Source of the DNA: Betaproteobacteria bacterium
Lineage (GTDB): Bacteria > Pseudomonadota > Gammaproteobacteria > Burkholderiales > SG8-41
Length of the DNA: 64,000 nt
Reading direction: 5' to 3'
Assembly: GCA_023266235.1 (NCBI GenBank)
Contig: JAHFRL010000008.1
Coordinates: 29,511-93,510 of the forward strand
Both the position numbers and the translations under genes were made by a program. Of this stretch, positions 54,042-63,919 are shown one piece after another (within the stretch, counting starts at the first letter, position 1; every line of letters starts with the position of its first letter). The notes beneath the pieces are model-generated. The model searched no databases. It was not told where the DNA came from and saw only the letters and a program-made list of their open reading frames with translations.

Positions 54042-55271
54042 ATGGAACACGATAAATTACGCAATATTTCGCGTCGCGACTGGCTGGGCCTGGCCGGGCG
54101 TTTCGGGCTAAGCTCAACCTTGTACGCGGCAGCCGGCATGGCGGGATTGGCCACGTTGCCGGATCTCGCCAGAGCAGCAGAAACCGTCTCCGGCCAGCGC
54201 AAGAAAGTCCCGGCGAAATTCACGCTGAAATTCGGCGCCGCCGGCTTCAATGACAAGAACCTTGACGTCGAGCACGCCGGGTTCGCGTTCTTCGCCAAAG
54301 ACCTCGAGGAACGCACGGATGGCGCAATCCGCATCGACTTCATAGGTGACAACCAGATCTGCAATCAGCTGGACTGCGTCAAAAAAGCGCAGCAGGGGAT
54401 TGTGGATATTTTTGCGGCGTCGACACAGAATTCGGCGGGTTCGGCCCCGTATTACAACGTGCTCGACTACGCCTATATGTTCCCCAGCCGCGCGTCGCAA
54501 TACCATTTTTTCTACCATCCGAAGAGCGAAGCGCTGCTGCGCGAGCCGCTACGCAAGCAACACAGCCTGCAGTTTCTTTACACCCATTGCGAGCTGCGCG
54601 GCATTCAGCTCGGCTTGAAATGGAAGGACAAGCCACTGGTGAAAAGCGTGACCGACATGGCCGGCACCAAGAACCGCGTTACCGGCAGCCAGCCGGGGCG
54701 CATCGCCATGACGCTGCTTGACCTCAATCCAGTCCCGATTGCATGGGAGGAAACGCTCGACGGTCTCAAGAACGGGCTGATCGATGGCGCCGAAACCTGG
54801 ACCAGCGCAGTCGCCTACGCCGGCATGACCCCGGTGCTCGCGCAATCGGTCGATCTGCGTTTCTTTTGCGGCACGGAACACTGCGCCATGAATCTCGCGT
54901 CCTTCGGCAAGCTCGGCTCGGCATTGCAGGAGCAGGTCATGGAATCCGCATATACAGCGCAGATTTACGCGCAGGGCATGAACGAAGCGGGGCTTTACAA
55001 CGTGGTCGGCGCAACCAACCCGTCGCGCCCCGGCACGCTGTTTCACAAATACGGGGTGCGCGTGGCGGAACTCAGCGACTCCGAGCTCAAAAAAGCGGAA
55101 AAAATGTGCTCGCCTGAATTCAACACCAAGCCGTGGGAAGAATGGCGTGACCGTCTCAATAAATGGTCGGGTGGACACGACACCTACAAGGAAATCTACG
55201 CTATCGCCCGCGAGATCCCCGCGGATACGCCGGCGGAAAACGTCAAGCCACGCCGCTGGTGGAAAGCCTGA
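54042..55271 (+). CDS. TRAP transporter substrate-binding protein (DctP type), Tat-like signal
   Basis: Periplasmic receptor of a TRAP importer (409 residues). The N-terminus has a twin-arginine motif (ISRRDWLGLAGRFG) and a Gly/Ala-rich h-region, so it probably uses Tat. The DctP fold is seen in FAKDLEERTDGAIRIDF, VKKAQQGIVDIFAAS and MAGTKNRVTGSQPGRIAMTL, the last near the conserved ligand-binding Arg region. The ATG at 54042 has TAGGAGAG upstream. It is first of three TRAP genes. The ligand is likely a carboxylate but is not shown. Confidence 0.9.
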   Translation: MEHDKLRNISRRDWLGLAGRFGLSSTLYAAAGMAGLATLPDLARAAETVSGQRKKVPAKFTLKFGAAGFNDKNLDVEHAGFAFFAKDLEERTDGAIRIDFIGDNQICNQLDCVKKAQQGIVDIFAASTQNSAGSAPYYNVLDYAYMFPSRASQYHFFYHPKSEALLREPLRKQHSLQFLYTHCELRGIQLGLKWKDKPLVKSVTDMAGTKNRVTGSQPGRIAMTLLDLNPVPIAWEETLDGLKNGLIDGAETWTSAVAYAGMTPVLAQSVDLRFFCGTEHCAMNLASFGKLGSALQEQVMESAYTAQIYAQGMNEAGLYNVVGATNPSRPGTLFHKYGVRVAELSDSELKKAEKMCSPEFNTKPWEEWRDRLNKWSGGHDTYKEIYAIAREIPADTPAENVKPRRWWKA

Positions 55272-55442
55272 TCTGAAAATATAGTACACAGCGGCCGATA
55301 CGCACTGAGCGCGTGCCGGCCGCGGCGCGCCGACGCGGCATCGCTCGCATCAGCCGTAAGATGCGATGACCGCGCCTGCGCGACATTCCATTAAATCGCC
55401 ATGCAAGGCCCGAAGAATCCTGTCAATGCAAGGAGGGGCTCT

Positions 55443-55973
55443 TTGAAAATTCTGCTGCCGACGCTGCACTGGCTGGATGCGAACGTAGAAAAGATCGTAA
55501 TACTGATCTGCTATTCGGTGATGGCATTGATCATCGTGATGGCGGTGGTCCAGCGCTATTTCTTCAGCTATCAATCCCCGTGGAGCAGCACGATCACGAT
55601 CTACCTGTTCCTGTGGGTCACGTGGATGGGGGCGTCATACAACACCAAGCTGCGCTCGCATCTCAGTTTCAGCGAGGTACGCATGCGTCTGCCGTACAAC
55701 CTGCAGTTCGCGTGCCGTGTACTCGATGCGGTGCTGTGGATCGTGTTTGGAATCTTGGTTACTTACTTCACCACCCAGCAGGTCAAACTCGTCCATGACA
55801 ATTTCGCCATCGTGCAGGGCACCGATCATGTCATGCAATGGTGGTTCTACGTTGCAACGCCGCTCGCATGGACGCTGCTCATGTTTCGCGCCCTGCAGAA
55901 CCTCGCGCAGGACATCCAGACCTATCGCGCCGGCCATCCGTTCCAGCACCAGGTTTCGCTGGTAGGCGAATGA
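55443..55973 (+). CDS. TRAP transporter small permease (DctQ type)
   Basis: Four-helix membrane subunit (176 residues). I place the start at a TTG (55443) because AAGGAGGGG lies just upstream with ideal spacing; the ATG at 55401 has no Shine-Dalgarno. Helices cover about 16-38, 50-67, 90-112 and 130-150, and PWSSTITIYLFLWVTWMGAS is typical of DctQ. It lies between the DctP- and DctM-type genes. Confidence 0.9.
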   Translation: MKILLPTLHWLDANVEKIVILICYSVMALIIVMAVVQRYFFSYQSPWSSTITIYLFLWVTWMGASYNTKLRSHLSFSEVRMRLPYNLQFACRVLDAVLWIVFGILVTYFTTQQVKLVHDNFAIVQGTDHVMQWWFYVATPLAWTLLMFRALQNLAQDIQTYRAGHPFQHQVSLVGE

Positions 55974-55986
55974 ACGCGAGAAGCCG

Positions 55987-57267
55987 ATGCTGAACACTTT
56001 ACTGATCACGCTGGTATCTCTCGCGGTAACCGTTTTATTTATTCTCGGTGTGCCGATTTTTCTCGTCATCGGATTCTGGGTCGTCGGCTGCAGCCTGGTG
56101 ATCGATTTCACGCTTGCCAATCTCGGCGTGACGCTGTTCGAGGGCCTCAATTTCTTCGGCTTGCTCGCGTTGCCGCTGTTTATTCTCACCGGGGACTTGA
56201 TCAATGCCGCCGGCATCGCGAGGCGGCTGTCCGACTTTGCGTACACGGCGCTGGGCTGGCTGCGCGGCGGCATGGCGATGTCGACTATCGGCGCATGCGG
56301 GATGTTCGCGGCGATTTCCGGCTCCAACTCAGCGACCACCGCCACGATCGGCTCGATCATGTACCCGGAAATGGTCAAGGCCGGCTACGACAAACATTTC
56401 GCCGCGGCGACTGCAGCGGCCGGCGGCACTGTCGGAATCATCATTCCACCCAGCATTATCTTTATCGTTTACGGATTCCTGCTGGGACTGTCGATCAGCG
56501 ACCTGTTTATCGCGGGTGTATTTCCCGGCATTCTGATGTGCCTGTGCATGATGGTCGCCGCCTATTTCGTGTCGAGGCGCAACCAATGGGGCACACTTAC
56601 CAAATTCGACGCGAAACTGACCCTCAAAGCGGCCGGGCGCGCCTACCTCGGCTTCTTCGCGATCTTTATCGTCATCTACGGAATTTATTCCGGCGCCTTC
56701 TCCCCCACCGAAGCAGCGGGCGTGACGGTCGCGTTCTGCCTGCTTGCCGGTCTGCTGATCACCCGTGAAATCACGTTAAAGACGCTGCCCGATGTCATTC
56801 TGCGTTCGGGCCGCCTGACCGGACTGCTGGCGCCCATGATCGCGGTATCGATCGTGATGCAGCAGATTCTTTCGCTGTTGGGTGCCAGAGATTTCTTCAC
56901 CGGGCTGATGAACAGCCTCGGCGGCGGATATTACGTGGTGATATTCGCCAGCATGGCGATCATGCTGGTGGCAGGCTGCATTCTTGAAAGCCTTCCCGAC
57001 ACCGTTATCTTCGCGCCTATACTGGCCCCGATCGCGGCCGCCGCCGGCGTGAACCCGTATCACTTCGCAGTGATCTTCCTGCTGGGCGACGCGATCGGTT
57101 TCATCACGCCGCCTTACGGACTCAATTTGTACGTGGCGAGCGGCATCACCGGCATCCCGTATTTCCGGCTGGTGCGTTACGTAATGCCATACTTTTTCTC
57201 GTTGCTGGTCGCCTGGGTCATCATCGCACTGTGGCCGGCGCTGAGCATCGGAATGATCAGGCACTGA
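55987..57267 (+). CDS. TRAP transporter large permease (DctM type)
   Basis: Transport channel subunit (426 residues, about 12 helices). Signatures are LALPLFILTGDLINAAGIA, ISGSNSATTATIGSIMYPEM, GGTVGIIIPPSIIFIVYGFL and GFITPPYGLNLYVASGITG. It lies 13 bp after the DctQ-type gene. The set uses a sodium gradient to import organic anions. Confidence 0.95.
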   Translation: MLNTLLITLVSLAVTVLFILGVPIFLVIGFWVVGCSLVIDFTLANLGVTLFEGLNFFGLLALPLFILTGDLINAAGIARRLSDFAYTALGWLRGGMAMSTIGACGMFAAISGSNSATTATIGSIMYPEMVKAGYDKHFAAATAAAGGTVGIIIPPSIIFIVYGFLLGLSISDLFIAGVFPGILMCLCMMVAAYFVSRRNQWGTLTKFDAKLTLKAAGRAYLGFFAIFIVIYGIYSGAFSPTEAAGVTVAFCLLAGLLITREITLKTLPDVILRSGRLTGLLAPMIAVSIVMQQILSLLGARDFFTGLMNSLGGGYYVVIFASMAIMLVAGCILESLPDTVIFAPILAPIAAAAGVNPYHFAVIFLLGDAIGFITPPYGLNLYVASGITGIPYFRLVRYVMPYFFSLLVAWVIIALWPALSIGMIRH

Positions 57268-57270
57268 CCT

Positions 57271-57288
57271 CGCCAATCGGAATTGGCG
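57271..57288 (+). terminator. Hairpin after the TRAP operon
   Basis: CGCCAAT-CGGA-ATTGGCG, a 7-bp stem and 4-base loop, begins 3 bases after the dctM stop. Only a short ATTTT follows, so termination may be partial. Confidence 0.5.
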
Positions 57289-57414
57289 CATGCATTTTGC
57301 GGAACCTCTTACTGGCCGGCGCTCGCCGCGTATCGCCGAGGCCGCACGGCGCAAGCTCAAATGACATCACCTTGCAAGTCACTTTGATGCTGCGCAATTT
57401 TCGAAAGCCCTGGC

Positions 57415-58194
57415 ATGCCGGGATTTGAATCGTTCTCGCTCGCAGTCGTGCTGTGGATCATTGCAGTGATCGCGCTCGCCGGACTCGTGCATGGTGCGCT
57501 CGGGCTCGGCTTCCCCATCGTCGCGACACCGCTGCTCGCGCTCGTCATGGACATGCGCAGCGCGATCATCATCGTGCTGCTACCGTGCATCGCGGTCGTG
57601 ATCGCAAGCATTATCAAGGGCCATGGCCTGCGCGCGGTGCTCGCCGAATTCTGGCCGATGCCGATTTACATGTTCATCGGCGCCGGCTTGGGCACGTGGT
57701 CGTTCATCGCGTTCCCGCACGCGCCCTACACGCTGCTGCTGGCGGTCCTGATCTTCGTTTATCTCAACCTCGACCGCCTGGGAAAAACCGATTGGCCGCT
57801 GGTGAGAAGGCGGCGCCGCTGCTTCGGCGCAGCGTTCGGCTTGATCGCGGGCGTATGCGAGGGCACCGCCAACGCCGCCGCGCCGCCGCTCGTGATTTAT
57901 TACATGGCGCTGGCGCTGCCGCCGACCGCGCTGGTGCAGGCCCTCAACATCTGCTTCATCACCGGCAAGACCACGCAATTCGCGACCCTGGCGACCGCGG
58001 GCGGCGTCGCCGCAGCGCAATGGCTGATCACGCTGCCGCTCGCCGTGGTGGCAGTGATCGCATTACTCTGGGGAATTCGCGTCCGCAGCAACGTCGATGC
58101 CGTGACTTACCGTGGCTGGCTCAAGCGCGCGCTGTTCGCGATTGCGCTCATATTGCTCGCGCAATATGGCTACGCCGGCTGGATCAAAGGCTGA
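57415..58194 (+). CDS. TauE/SafE-family sulfite or organoanion exporter
   Basis: Membrane protein (259 residues, about eight helices) with the family segments LVHGALGLGFPIVATPLLAL in the first half and IAGVCEGTANAAAPPLVIYY in the second. The family exports sulfite, sulfoacetate or other small anions. It is 30 kb from xsc, whose product releases sulfite, and closer to the TRAP genes, from which it is 147 bp. Its substrate is not shown. Confidence 0.88.
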   Translation: MPGFESFSLAVVLWIIAVIALAGLVHGALGLGFPIVATPLLALVMDMRSAIIIVLLPCIAVVIASIIKGHGLRAVLAEFWPMPIYMFIGAGLGTWSFIAFPHAPYTLLLAVLIFVYLNLDRLGKTDWPLVRRRRRCFGAAFGLIAGVCEGTANAAAPPLVIYYMALALPPTALVQALNICFITGKTTQFATLATAGGVAAAQWLITLPLAVVAVIALLWGIRVRSNVDAVTYRGWLKRALFAIALILLAQYGYAGWIKG

Positions 58195-58206
58195 CGCCAC
58201 AAACAG

Positions 58207-58235
58207 GAACGGCCATCCGCTGCGGATGGCCGTTC
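58207..58235. terminator. Bidirectional terminator between the exporter and grxD
   Basis: GAACGGCCATCCG and its exact complement flank a 3-base loop (13-bp perfect stem). It lies between convergent genes 12 bases past the exporter stop and 19 bases past the grxD stop. Confidence 0.85.
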
Positions 58236-58254
58236 AATCAAATCGCGGGCGCGG

Positions 58255-58563
58255 CTACTTCTGCAGCAGTTTCTTCAACTCGCCGCTTTGATACATTTCA
58301 GTCAGGATATCGGAGCCGCCGACGAACTCGCCGTTGACGTAAAGCTGCGGAATCGTCGGCCAGTTCGCGAATTGCTTGATGCCCTGGCGGATGTCGGGAT
58401 TCTCGAGCACGTTGACCGTAAATAAATCGTCGACGCCGCACTCGCGCAGGATGCCGACGACATTGGCGGAAAACCCGCATTGCGGAAAATCGGGCGAGCC
58501 TTTCATGTACAGCACGACCCGGTTCTTGGTGACTTGATCCTTGATAACGTCTTGAGCATTCAT
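58255..58563 (-). CDS. grxD: Monothiol glutaredoxin, Grx4 type
   Basis: Iron-sulfur cluster carrier and monothiol glutaredoxin (102 residues). The active site is CGFS at about C29 in DFPQCGFSANVV, with WPTIPQLYVNGEFVGGSDI in the second half. It is downstream of prmC in the usual hemA-prfA-prmC-grxD order. Confidence 0.96.
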   Translation of the reverse strand: MNAQDVIKDQVTKNRVVLYMKGSPDFPQCGFSANVVGILRECGVDDLFTVNVLENPDIRQGIKQFANWPTIPQLYVNGEFVGGSDILTEMYQSGELKKLLQK

Positions 58564-58623
58564 GCTTTTCCTTTATTACCTGACTAAATTGATAGGGTAT
58601 TTTACCGGCTGAGCCCAGCTGCG

Positions 58624-59451
58624 TCAAGACCGCGCGCACCACTGTCCACCGCTCACGCGCGCGATGCCTGCCAGGTCGGCGCGCGAGAACACTTCGCTGA
58701 ACCCGGCTTGCGTGAGCAACTCGCGACAACGCGCGGCCTGGTCGTAGCCGTGCTCGTACACGAGCCAGCCGCCGCCGCTCAGATATTGCGGCGCCGCTGC
58801 GCTTATCAAGCGTATGCAGTCGAGGCCATCGGTGCCGGCGGCAAGCGCCGCCGCCGGCTCGAAGCGCAAGTCGCCTTGCCTGAGATGCGGATCATCCGCG
58901 GCGACATAGGGCGGATTGGCGACGATCACATCGAACTGCTGACCGGCGAGCGCGTCGAACCAGTCGCTTTCCAGCAGTTCGAGATTGGTCACGGCGTGTT
59001 GCCGCACGTTGTCGCGCGCAACCGCAAGCGCCGCCGTGCTGCGGTCGACCGCAACCACGCGGGCGAGCGGCCGGTGTTTGGCGATGCTGACCGCGACGCA
59101 GCCGCTGCCGGCGCCGAGATCGAGCACGCGGCACGCGCGCTCCGGCGCAATGCGTTCGAGCGCAAACTCGACCAGCAGCTCGGTCTCGGGCCGCGGAATC
59201 AGCACCGCCGGCGTGACTTTGAATTCGAGGCCGAAAAACTCGCGTGCGCCGACGATGTAGGCGACCGGCTCGCCGGCGCGGCGGCGCGCCACCAGCGCAG
59301 AAAACAGCGCGCCCTGGACATCAGTCAGCGTTTGCCCGGCATGCGCAATCAGGTATGCCGCGTCGACGCCAAGCGCATGCCGCAGCAGCGCGCGCGCATC
59401 GACCGGGTCGAGCGGCGCCGCGGCGAGCGCCCGGGTAACCGTGTGATTCAT
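58624..59451 (-). CDS. prmC: Peptide chain release factor N5-glutamine methyltransferase
   Basis: Methylates the glutamine of the GGQ motif in release factors (275 residues). The SAM motif is VLDLGAGSGCVAVSIAKH, and the catalytic NPPY is in VIVANPPYVAADDPHL. The family phrase EFFGLEFKVTPAVLIPRPETE precedes them. The ATG at 59451 is chosen; the longer frame upstream belongs to prfA. It lies next to its substrate gene prfA. Confidence 0.95.
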   Translation of the reverse strand: MNHTVTRALAAAPLDPVDARALLRHALGVDAAYLIAHAGQTLTDVQGALFSALVARRRAGEPVAYIVGAREFFGLEFKVTPAVLIPRPETELLVEFALERIAPERACRVLDLGAGSGCVAVSIAKHRPLARVVAVDRSTAALAVARDNVRQHAVTNLELLESDWFDALAGQQFDVIVANPPYVAADDPHLRQGDLRFEPAAALAAGTDGLDCIRLISAAAPQYLSGGGWLVYEHGYDQAARCRELLTQAGFSEVFSRADLAGIARVSGGQWCARS

Positions 59452-59489
59452 GGTTGGAACCGGCGCTGCGCGGCCGCGGCGGACCGCCG

Positions 59490-60581
59490 TCACGCCGGTT
59501 GCGCTTCCTCGCCGAGGGCTGCCAGCAGCTCGGTCTGATGCTCGGAGCTCAGCGCGGAAGTCAGATCGAACAGGTCGCCGTCCATGATGGCGCCGATCTT
59601 GTAGAGCGTGAGATTGATGCGGTGGTCGGTCACGCGTCCCTGCGGGAAGTTGTAGGTGCGGATGCGCTCCGAGCGGTCGCCGCTGCCGACCAGCGATTTG
59701 CGCGTGGCCGCCGTTTTCCGCTGCTGTTCGCGGATCTGCGCATCCTTGATGCGCGCGGCGAGCACCGACAACGCGCGCGCTTTGTTCTTGTGCTGCGAGC
59801 GGTCTTCCTGGCATTCGACGACGATCCCGGTCGGCAAATGCGTGATGCGGATCGCGGAATCGGTCTTGTTGACGTGCTGCCCTCCCGCACCCGAGGCACG
59901 GAAAGTGTCGATCCGCATGTCAGCCGGGTTCAGCACGACGTCGGCGATCTCATCGGCTTCCGGCATCACCGCGACGGTGCACGCCGAAGTATGGATGCGG
60001 CCCTGCGTTTCGGTCACCGGCACGCGCTGCACGCGATGGGCGCCGGACTCGAACTTGAGCTTGGAGTACGCGCCCTGGCCGATGATCTTGGCGATGATTT
60101 CCTTGTAGCCGCCGAGTTCGCCCGGGCTCTGCGAAATCACCTCGACCTGCCACTTGTTGCGCTCGGCAAAGCGCGCATACATGCGGAACAGGTCGCCGGC
60201 GAACAAGGCGGACTCGTCGCCGCCGGTGCCGGCGCGGACTTCGAGAAAGATGCTGCGGTCGTCGTTCGGGTCTTTCGGCAGCAATTGCTGCTGCAGCTCG
60301 GCTTCGATTTGCGTCAGCCGCTGGCGCGTATCGCGGATCTCCGCTTCGGCGAACTCGCGCATCGCCGGATCGGACGCCATTTCCTGCGCAGCCTGGATGT
60401 CTTCCTCGCTCCTGCGGTAGGATTGATAGAGCTCCACCACCGGCGCGATTTCGGCGTGCTCGCGCGTGAGCTTCCGGTAGTTATCCAGGTTCGCGGTGAC
60501 ATTTTCCGAACTCAGCAGCTGATTGAGTTCGCCGAGGCGCAGCGTCAACTGCGCCAGCTTCGCCGCTATGCTGCTCTTCAT
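59490..60581 (-). CDS. prfA: Peptide chain release factor 1
   Basis: Recognises UAA and UAG stop codons (363 residues; E. coli 360). The codon-reading tripeptide PVT is at about 188-190, and the GGQ motif at about 233-235 in [16 protein letters not shown]. The ATG overlaps the hemA stop as ATGA (60578-60581). Confidence 0.97.
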   Translation of the reverse strand: MKSSIAAKLAQLTLRLGELNQLLSSENVTANLDNYRKLTREHAEIAPVVELYQSYRRSEEDIQAAQEMASDPAMREFAEAEIRDTRQRLTQIEAELQQQLLPKDPNDDRSIFLEVRAGTGGDESALFAGDLFRMYARFAERNKWQVEVISQSPGELGGYKEIIAKIIGQGAYSKLKFESGAHRVQRVPVTETQGRIHTSACTVAVMPEADEIADVVLNPADMRIDTFRASGAGGQHVNKTDSAIRITHLPTGIVVECQEDRSQHKNKARALSVLAARIKDAQIREQQRKTAATRKSLVGSGDRSERIRTYNFPQGRVTDHRINLTLYKIGAIMDGDLFDLTSALSSEHQTELLAALGEEAQPA

Positions 60582-61831
60582 TCGTCGCGCTTCAACTGGT
60601 AAAGCCGCCGGAGCATGTTCACCAGCTGTTCGCGATCATCGTCGTTGGCGTGGTTGAGCGCATGCGTCGGCGCATGCAGAAATTTATTGGTCAGCGAATA
60701 GCTCAAATGTTCGAGCACCTGTTGCGCATCGTCGCCGCGCTCAAGCCGGCGCAACGCGCGCTCGACTTCGCGCCGGCGCGCGCGCTCGGCATCGTCGCGC
60801 AGCGCGCGGATGGTCGGCACCAGCCCGCGGTTGTCGAGCCACTGCATGAAATCCCCGACCTGGGTTTCGATGATCGCTTCGGCCTGCGCCACCGCCGACT
60901 CCCGCAGGTCGAGGCCCTCGCGCGCAATCTTGCCGAGATCGTCCACCGTGTAGAGGAACACGTCGTCGAGCGCGCCGACTTCGGCCTCGACGTCGCGCGG
61001 CACCGCGAGATCGATGATCAAAAACGGCCGATGCTTGCGCGCGCGCAACGCGCTTTCGATGAGCCCCTTGCCGATGATGGGCAGCGTGCTCGCAGTACAG
61101 GAAACAATGATGTCGTGCACTGCCAGCTGCGCGGCCAGCTCGTTAAACATGATGGCACGGCCGCGGAAGCGGTCGGCAAGGTGCTGCGCGCGCTCGAGCG
61201 TGCGGTTGGCGAACGTCATGTGGCGCGGATGCCGCGCGGCGAAATGCGTCGCCGTGAGCTCGATCATTTCGCCGGCGCCGATGAAAAGCGCGCTCTGCTC
61301 GCCGATGCCCGGATAAATGCGCTCGGCCAGCCGCACCGCGGCGGACGCCATCGACACCGTGCTCGCGCCGATTTCGGTTTCCGAACGCACGGTCTTCGCG
61401 ACCGAGAACGTGCGCTGGAACAATTTGTTGAGCAGCAGCCCGAGGGTGCCGGCCTGCTCGGCGGTGCGCACCGCGTCCTTGAACTGGCCGAGGATCTGCG
61501 GCTCGCCGAGCACCACCGAATCGAGGCCGCTCGCGACGCGGAACGCGTGCTTGACCGCGCGCTCCTGCGGCAGCTTGTAGAGATGCGGATCGAGGTGCTG
61601 CGTTTTGAGCTTGTGATAATCGGCGAGCCAATGCATCGCCTGCGCTGGTTCTTCCGTGCGGCAATAGACTTCGGTGCGGTTGCAGGTCGAGATGATCGCG
61701 GCTTCCTTGACCGGGTGGCGGTCGACGAGATCGCGCAGCGCCTGCACCATATTTTCGGCGTGAAAAACCACCTGCTCGCGCAGCGACAGCGGCGCGGTCT
61801 CGTGGTTGATGCCGAAAGCGAATAATTGCAT
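60578..61831 (-). CDS. hemA: Glutamyl-tRNA reductase
   Basis: First committed step of C5-pathway haem synthesis (417 residues; E. coli 418). The active-site cysteine is about C50 in [12 protein letters not shown], and the NADPH region has [20 protein letters not shown] 61831 is chosen over a TTG three codons upstream. It heads hemA-prfA-prmC-grxD. Confidence 0.96.
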   Translation of the reverse strand: MQLFAFGINHETAPLSLREQVVFHAENMVQALRDLVDRHPVKEAAIISTCNRTEVYCRTEEPAQAMHWLADYHKLKTQHLDPHLYKLPQERAVKHAFRVASGLDSVVLGEPQILGQFKDAVRTAEQAGTLGLLLNKLFQRTFSVAKTVRSETEIGASTVSMASAAVRLAERIYPGIGEQSALFIGAGEMIELTATHFAARHPRHMTFANRTLERAQHLADRFRGRAIMFNELAAQLAVHDIIVSCTASTLPIIGKGLIESALRARKHRPFLIIDLAVPRDVEAEVGALDDVFLYTVDDLGKIAREGLDLRESAVAQAEAIIETQVGDFMQWLDNRGLVPTIRALRDDAERARRREVERALRRLERGDDAQQVLEHLSYSLTNKFLHAPTHALNHANDDDREQLVNMLRRLYQLKRDE

Positions 61832-61936
61832 GGAATCCAAGGCCTTAACGGGGGCTATATTATAGCCGCAGATACCCCGTTACAACGCGGCGGGCAGCGC
61901 TCCGGCCGAGCGGTGCCCGTGGTCGGGCCGGGAGGG

Positions 61937-62932
61937 CTAATCGCGGTGCTCGTTCTGCAGCGGCTCCCCGCGCGCCCACTGCTCGAGGTTGGAGAGGAAC
62001 ATCTCGGCACCGCGGCGGTCGTTGCCCGACGACGCCGAGGCGTTGTGCGGCGTCAGGATCACGTTCGGCAGGTCCCACAACGGGGAATCCGCCGGCAGCG
62101 GCTCTTGCTCGAACACGTCCAGATGGGCGCAGCCGAGCTGCCCGCTTCTGAGCGCTTCGATCACCGCGGGCTCGTCGACCACGCCGCCGCGGGCGACGTT
62201 GATAAGCGCGGCGCCACGCGGCAATTTCGCGAGCGTCCCCGCGTTGAGCAGGTGGTGTGTTTCCTTATTGTGCGGGCACGCCAGCACCAGCCACTGGCAG
62301 CGCGGCAGCAGTTCGGTGAGCTTCGCCGGCGCATGAATTTCGTCAAGCGGATCGTCGGGACGCTTGGGCGAGCGCCGGATACCGATCACGTGCATGCCGA
62401 GCGCCCGGCAGAAGCGCGCGACCGGCATGCCGATGTTGCCGAGCCCTACCACCATTACCGTCTGGCCGCGCAAATCCGCAGGTACCTGATCGCCGCGCAT
62501 CGGCTCCCATGCGTGACGGCGCTGCGCGTCGAGCCATGCCGGAAATCCGCGTGCGAGCATCAGCAGTCCCGCAATCGCGGTCTGCGCGACGGGCTCGCCA
62601 TTGGTGCCGGCGGAGGTCGTGAGTTTCACCCCGCGCGCGAGCAACGGTCCTACGAACGGATGCTGCTCGATCGCCGTGCTGTGAAAATGCGCCCACTTCA
62701 GGTTGCGGGCAGCGATCAACGTGTCGGCATAACCCTGGTAGTGCTCGGAGAAGCGGATATCACGCGTCAGAAACGTGACTTCGATGCGGTCGCAGTCGGC
62801 GGGCACGAGCCGCTGCTGCGCGTCGTCGGGCAGATGCAAAATATCAAGCGTAAGCCCGGCACGCCGGGCGAGCTCGCTCAGCTGTTTGCCGAAAGACGCG
62901 ACAAACCCCTTGGACAGCAGCATTCCGGTCAT
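61937..62932 (-). CDS. D-2-hydroxyacid dehydrogenase (NAD-binding) family protein
   Basis: NAD(P)-dependent reductase/dehydrogenase (331 residues). The Rossmann motif is VMVVGLGNIGMPVARF, then LPRGAALINVARGGVVDE with the conserved Arg, and the catalytic His in VILTPHNAS. The substrate could be glyoxylate, hydroxypyruvate or another 2-ketoacid. ATG 62932 has AGGGA upstream. It follows the methylisocitrate lyase-type gene by about 70 bp. Confidence 0.88.
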   Translation of the reverse strand: MTGMLLSKGFVASFGKQLSELARRAGLTLDILHLPDDAQQRLVPADCDRIEVTFLTRDIRFSEHYQGYADTLIAARNLKWAHFHSTAIEQHPFVGPLLARGVKLTTSAGTNGEPVAQTAIAGLLMLARGFPAWLDAQRRHAWEPMRGDQVPADLRGQTVMVVGLGNIGMPVARFCRALGMHVIGIRRSPKRPDDPLDEIHAPAKLTELLPRCQWLVLACPHNKETHHLLNAGTLAKLPRGAALINVARGGVVDEPAVIEALRSGQLGCAHLDVFEQEPLPADSPLWDLPNVILTPHNASASSGNDRRGAEMFLSNLEQWARGEPLQNEHRD

Positions 62933-62952
62933 TGCACGTTCCCTGTGAACGC

Positions 62953-63009
62953 GTGAAGGGTGAAGGGTGAAGGGTGAAGGAGTATCGGCCCCGGCCCCTA
63001 TCCCCTATT
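62953..63009. repeat. Tandem heptamer arrays before the hydroxyacid dehydrogenase gene
   Basis: GTGAAGG is repeated four times exactly (62953-62980). After a short gap come CCCCGGC, CCCTATC and CCCTATT (62989-63009), the last covering the stop codon of the upstream gene. The second array is partly complementary to the first. Confidence 0.7.
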
Positions 63010-63919
63010 TCTTCTTGCCCTTGGCGAACAGCTGATCGAGCTTCTGCTCGTAGGCGTGGTAGTTCAGATAATCGTAGAGCTCGTTGCGCGTCTGCATGGT
63101 GTCGAGCACGCTTTTCTGCGTGCCGTCCTTGCGGATGGCCTGGAAAACCTTGAGCGCGGCGGCGTTCATCGCGCGGAACGCCGACAGCGGATACAGCACC
63201 ATCGCCACGTCGGCGCTTTTCAGTTCCGCGACCGTAAACAGCGGCGTCGCGCCGAATTCGGTGATGTTGGCGAGGATCGGCACGCGCACCGCGTCGGCGA
63301 ATTTCTGGTACATCGCAAGCTCGGTCATCGCCTCCGGGAATATCATGTCGGCCCCGGCCTCGACGCACGCGCAGGCGCGGTCGATCGCCGCCTGGAAACC
63401 CTCGACCGCAAGCGCGTCGGTGCGCGCCATCACCACGAACGCGGGATCGGTCTTCGCATCGACCGCCGCCCTGATGCGGTCGGCCATTTCATCGGGCGTC
63501 ACCAGTTCCTTGCCCGGACGGTGGCCGCAGCGCTTGGCGCCGACCTGGTCCTCGATGTGCATCGCGCCAGCGCCGAACTTGATCAGCGATTTCACCGTGC
63601 GCGCGATGTTGAACGCGCTCGAGCCGAAGCCGGTGTCGACATCGACCAGGAGCGGCAGCTCGCACACGTTGGTGATGCGCTGGATGTCGGTCAGCACGTC
63701 GTCGAGATTGCTGATGCCGAGATCGGGCAGGCCGAGCGAGCCGGCGGCCACACCGCCGCCCGACAGATAAATCGCCTTGAAGCCGACGCGCTCCGCTATG
63801 CGCGCGTGATAAGCGTTGATGGTGCCGGCAATCTGCAGCGGTTTCTCGGCGGCAACGGCGGCGCGAAAACGCGCGCCGGCGGAGGCAAGGCGCGGCGCGC
63901 CGGATGAAAGGTCGGTCAT
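63005..63919 (-). CDS. prpB: Methylisocitrate lyase / isocitrate lyase-PEP mutase family protein
   Basis: C-C lyase of the PEP mutase/isocitrate lyase superfamily (304 residues). The Mg site is in [16 protein letters not shown], and the catalytic loop has C131 in [10 protein letters not shown], as in methylisocitrate lyase. The ATG at 63919 has AGGAG upstream; the longer frame is not needed. The usual partners prpC and acnD are not in the window, so an oxaloacetate decarboxylase or other 2-methylisocitrate-like role remains possible. Confidence 0.85.
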   Translation of the reverse strand: MTDLSSGAPRLASAGARFRAAVAAEKPLQIAGTINAYHARIAERVGFKAIYLSGGGVAAGSLGLPDLGISNLDDVLTDIQRITNVCELPLLVDVDTGFGSSAFNIARTVKSLIKFGAGAMHIEDQVGAKRCGHRPGKELVTPDEMADRIRAAVDAKTDPAFVVMARTDALAVEGFQAAIDRACACVEAGADMIFPEAMTELAMYQKFADAVRVPILANITEFGATPLFTVAELKSADVAMVLYPLSAFRAMNAAALKVFQAIRKDGTQKSVLDTMQTRNELYDYLNYHAYEQKLDQLFAKGKKK

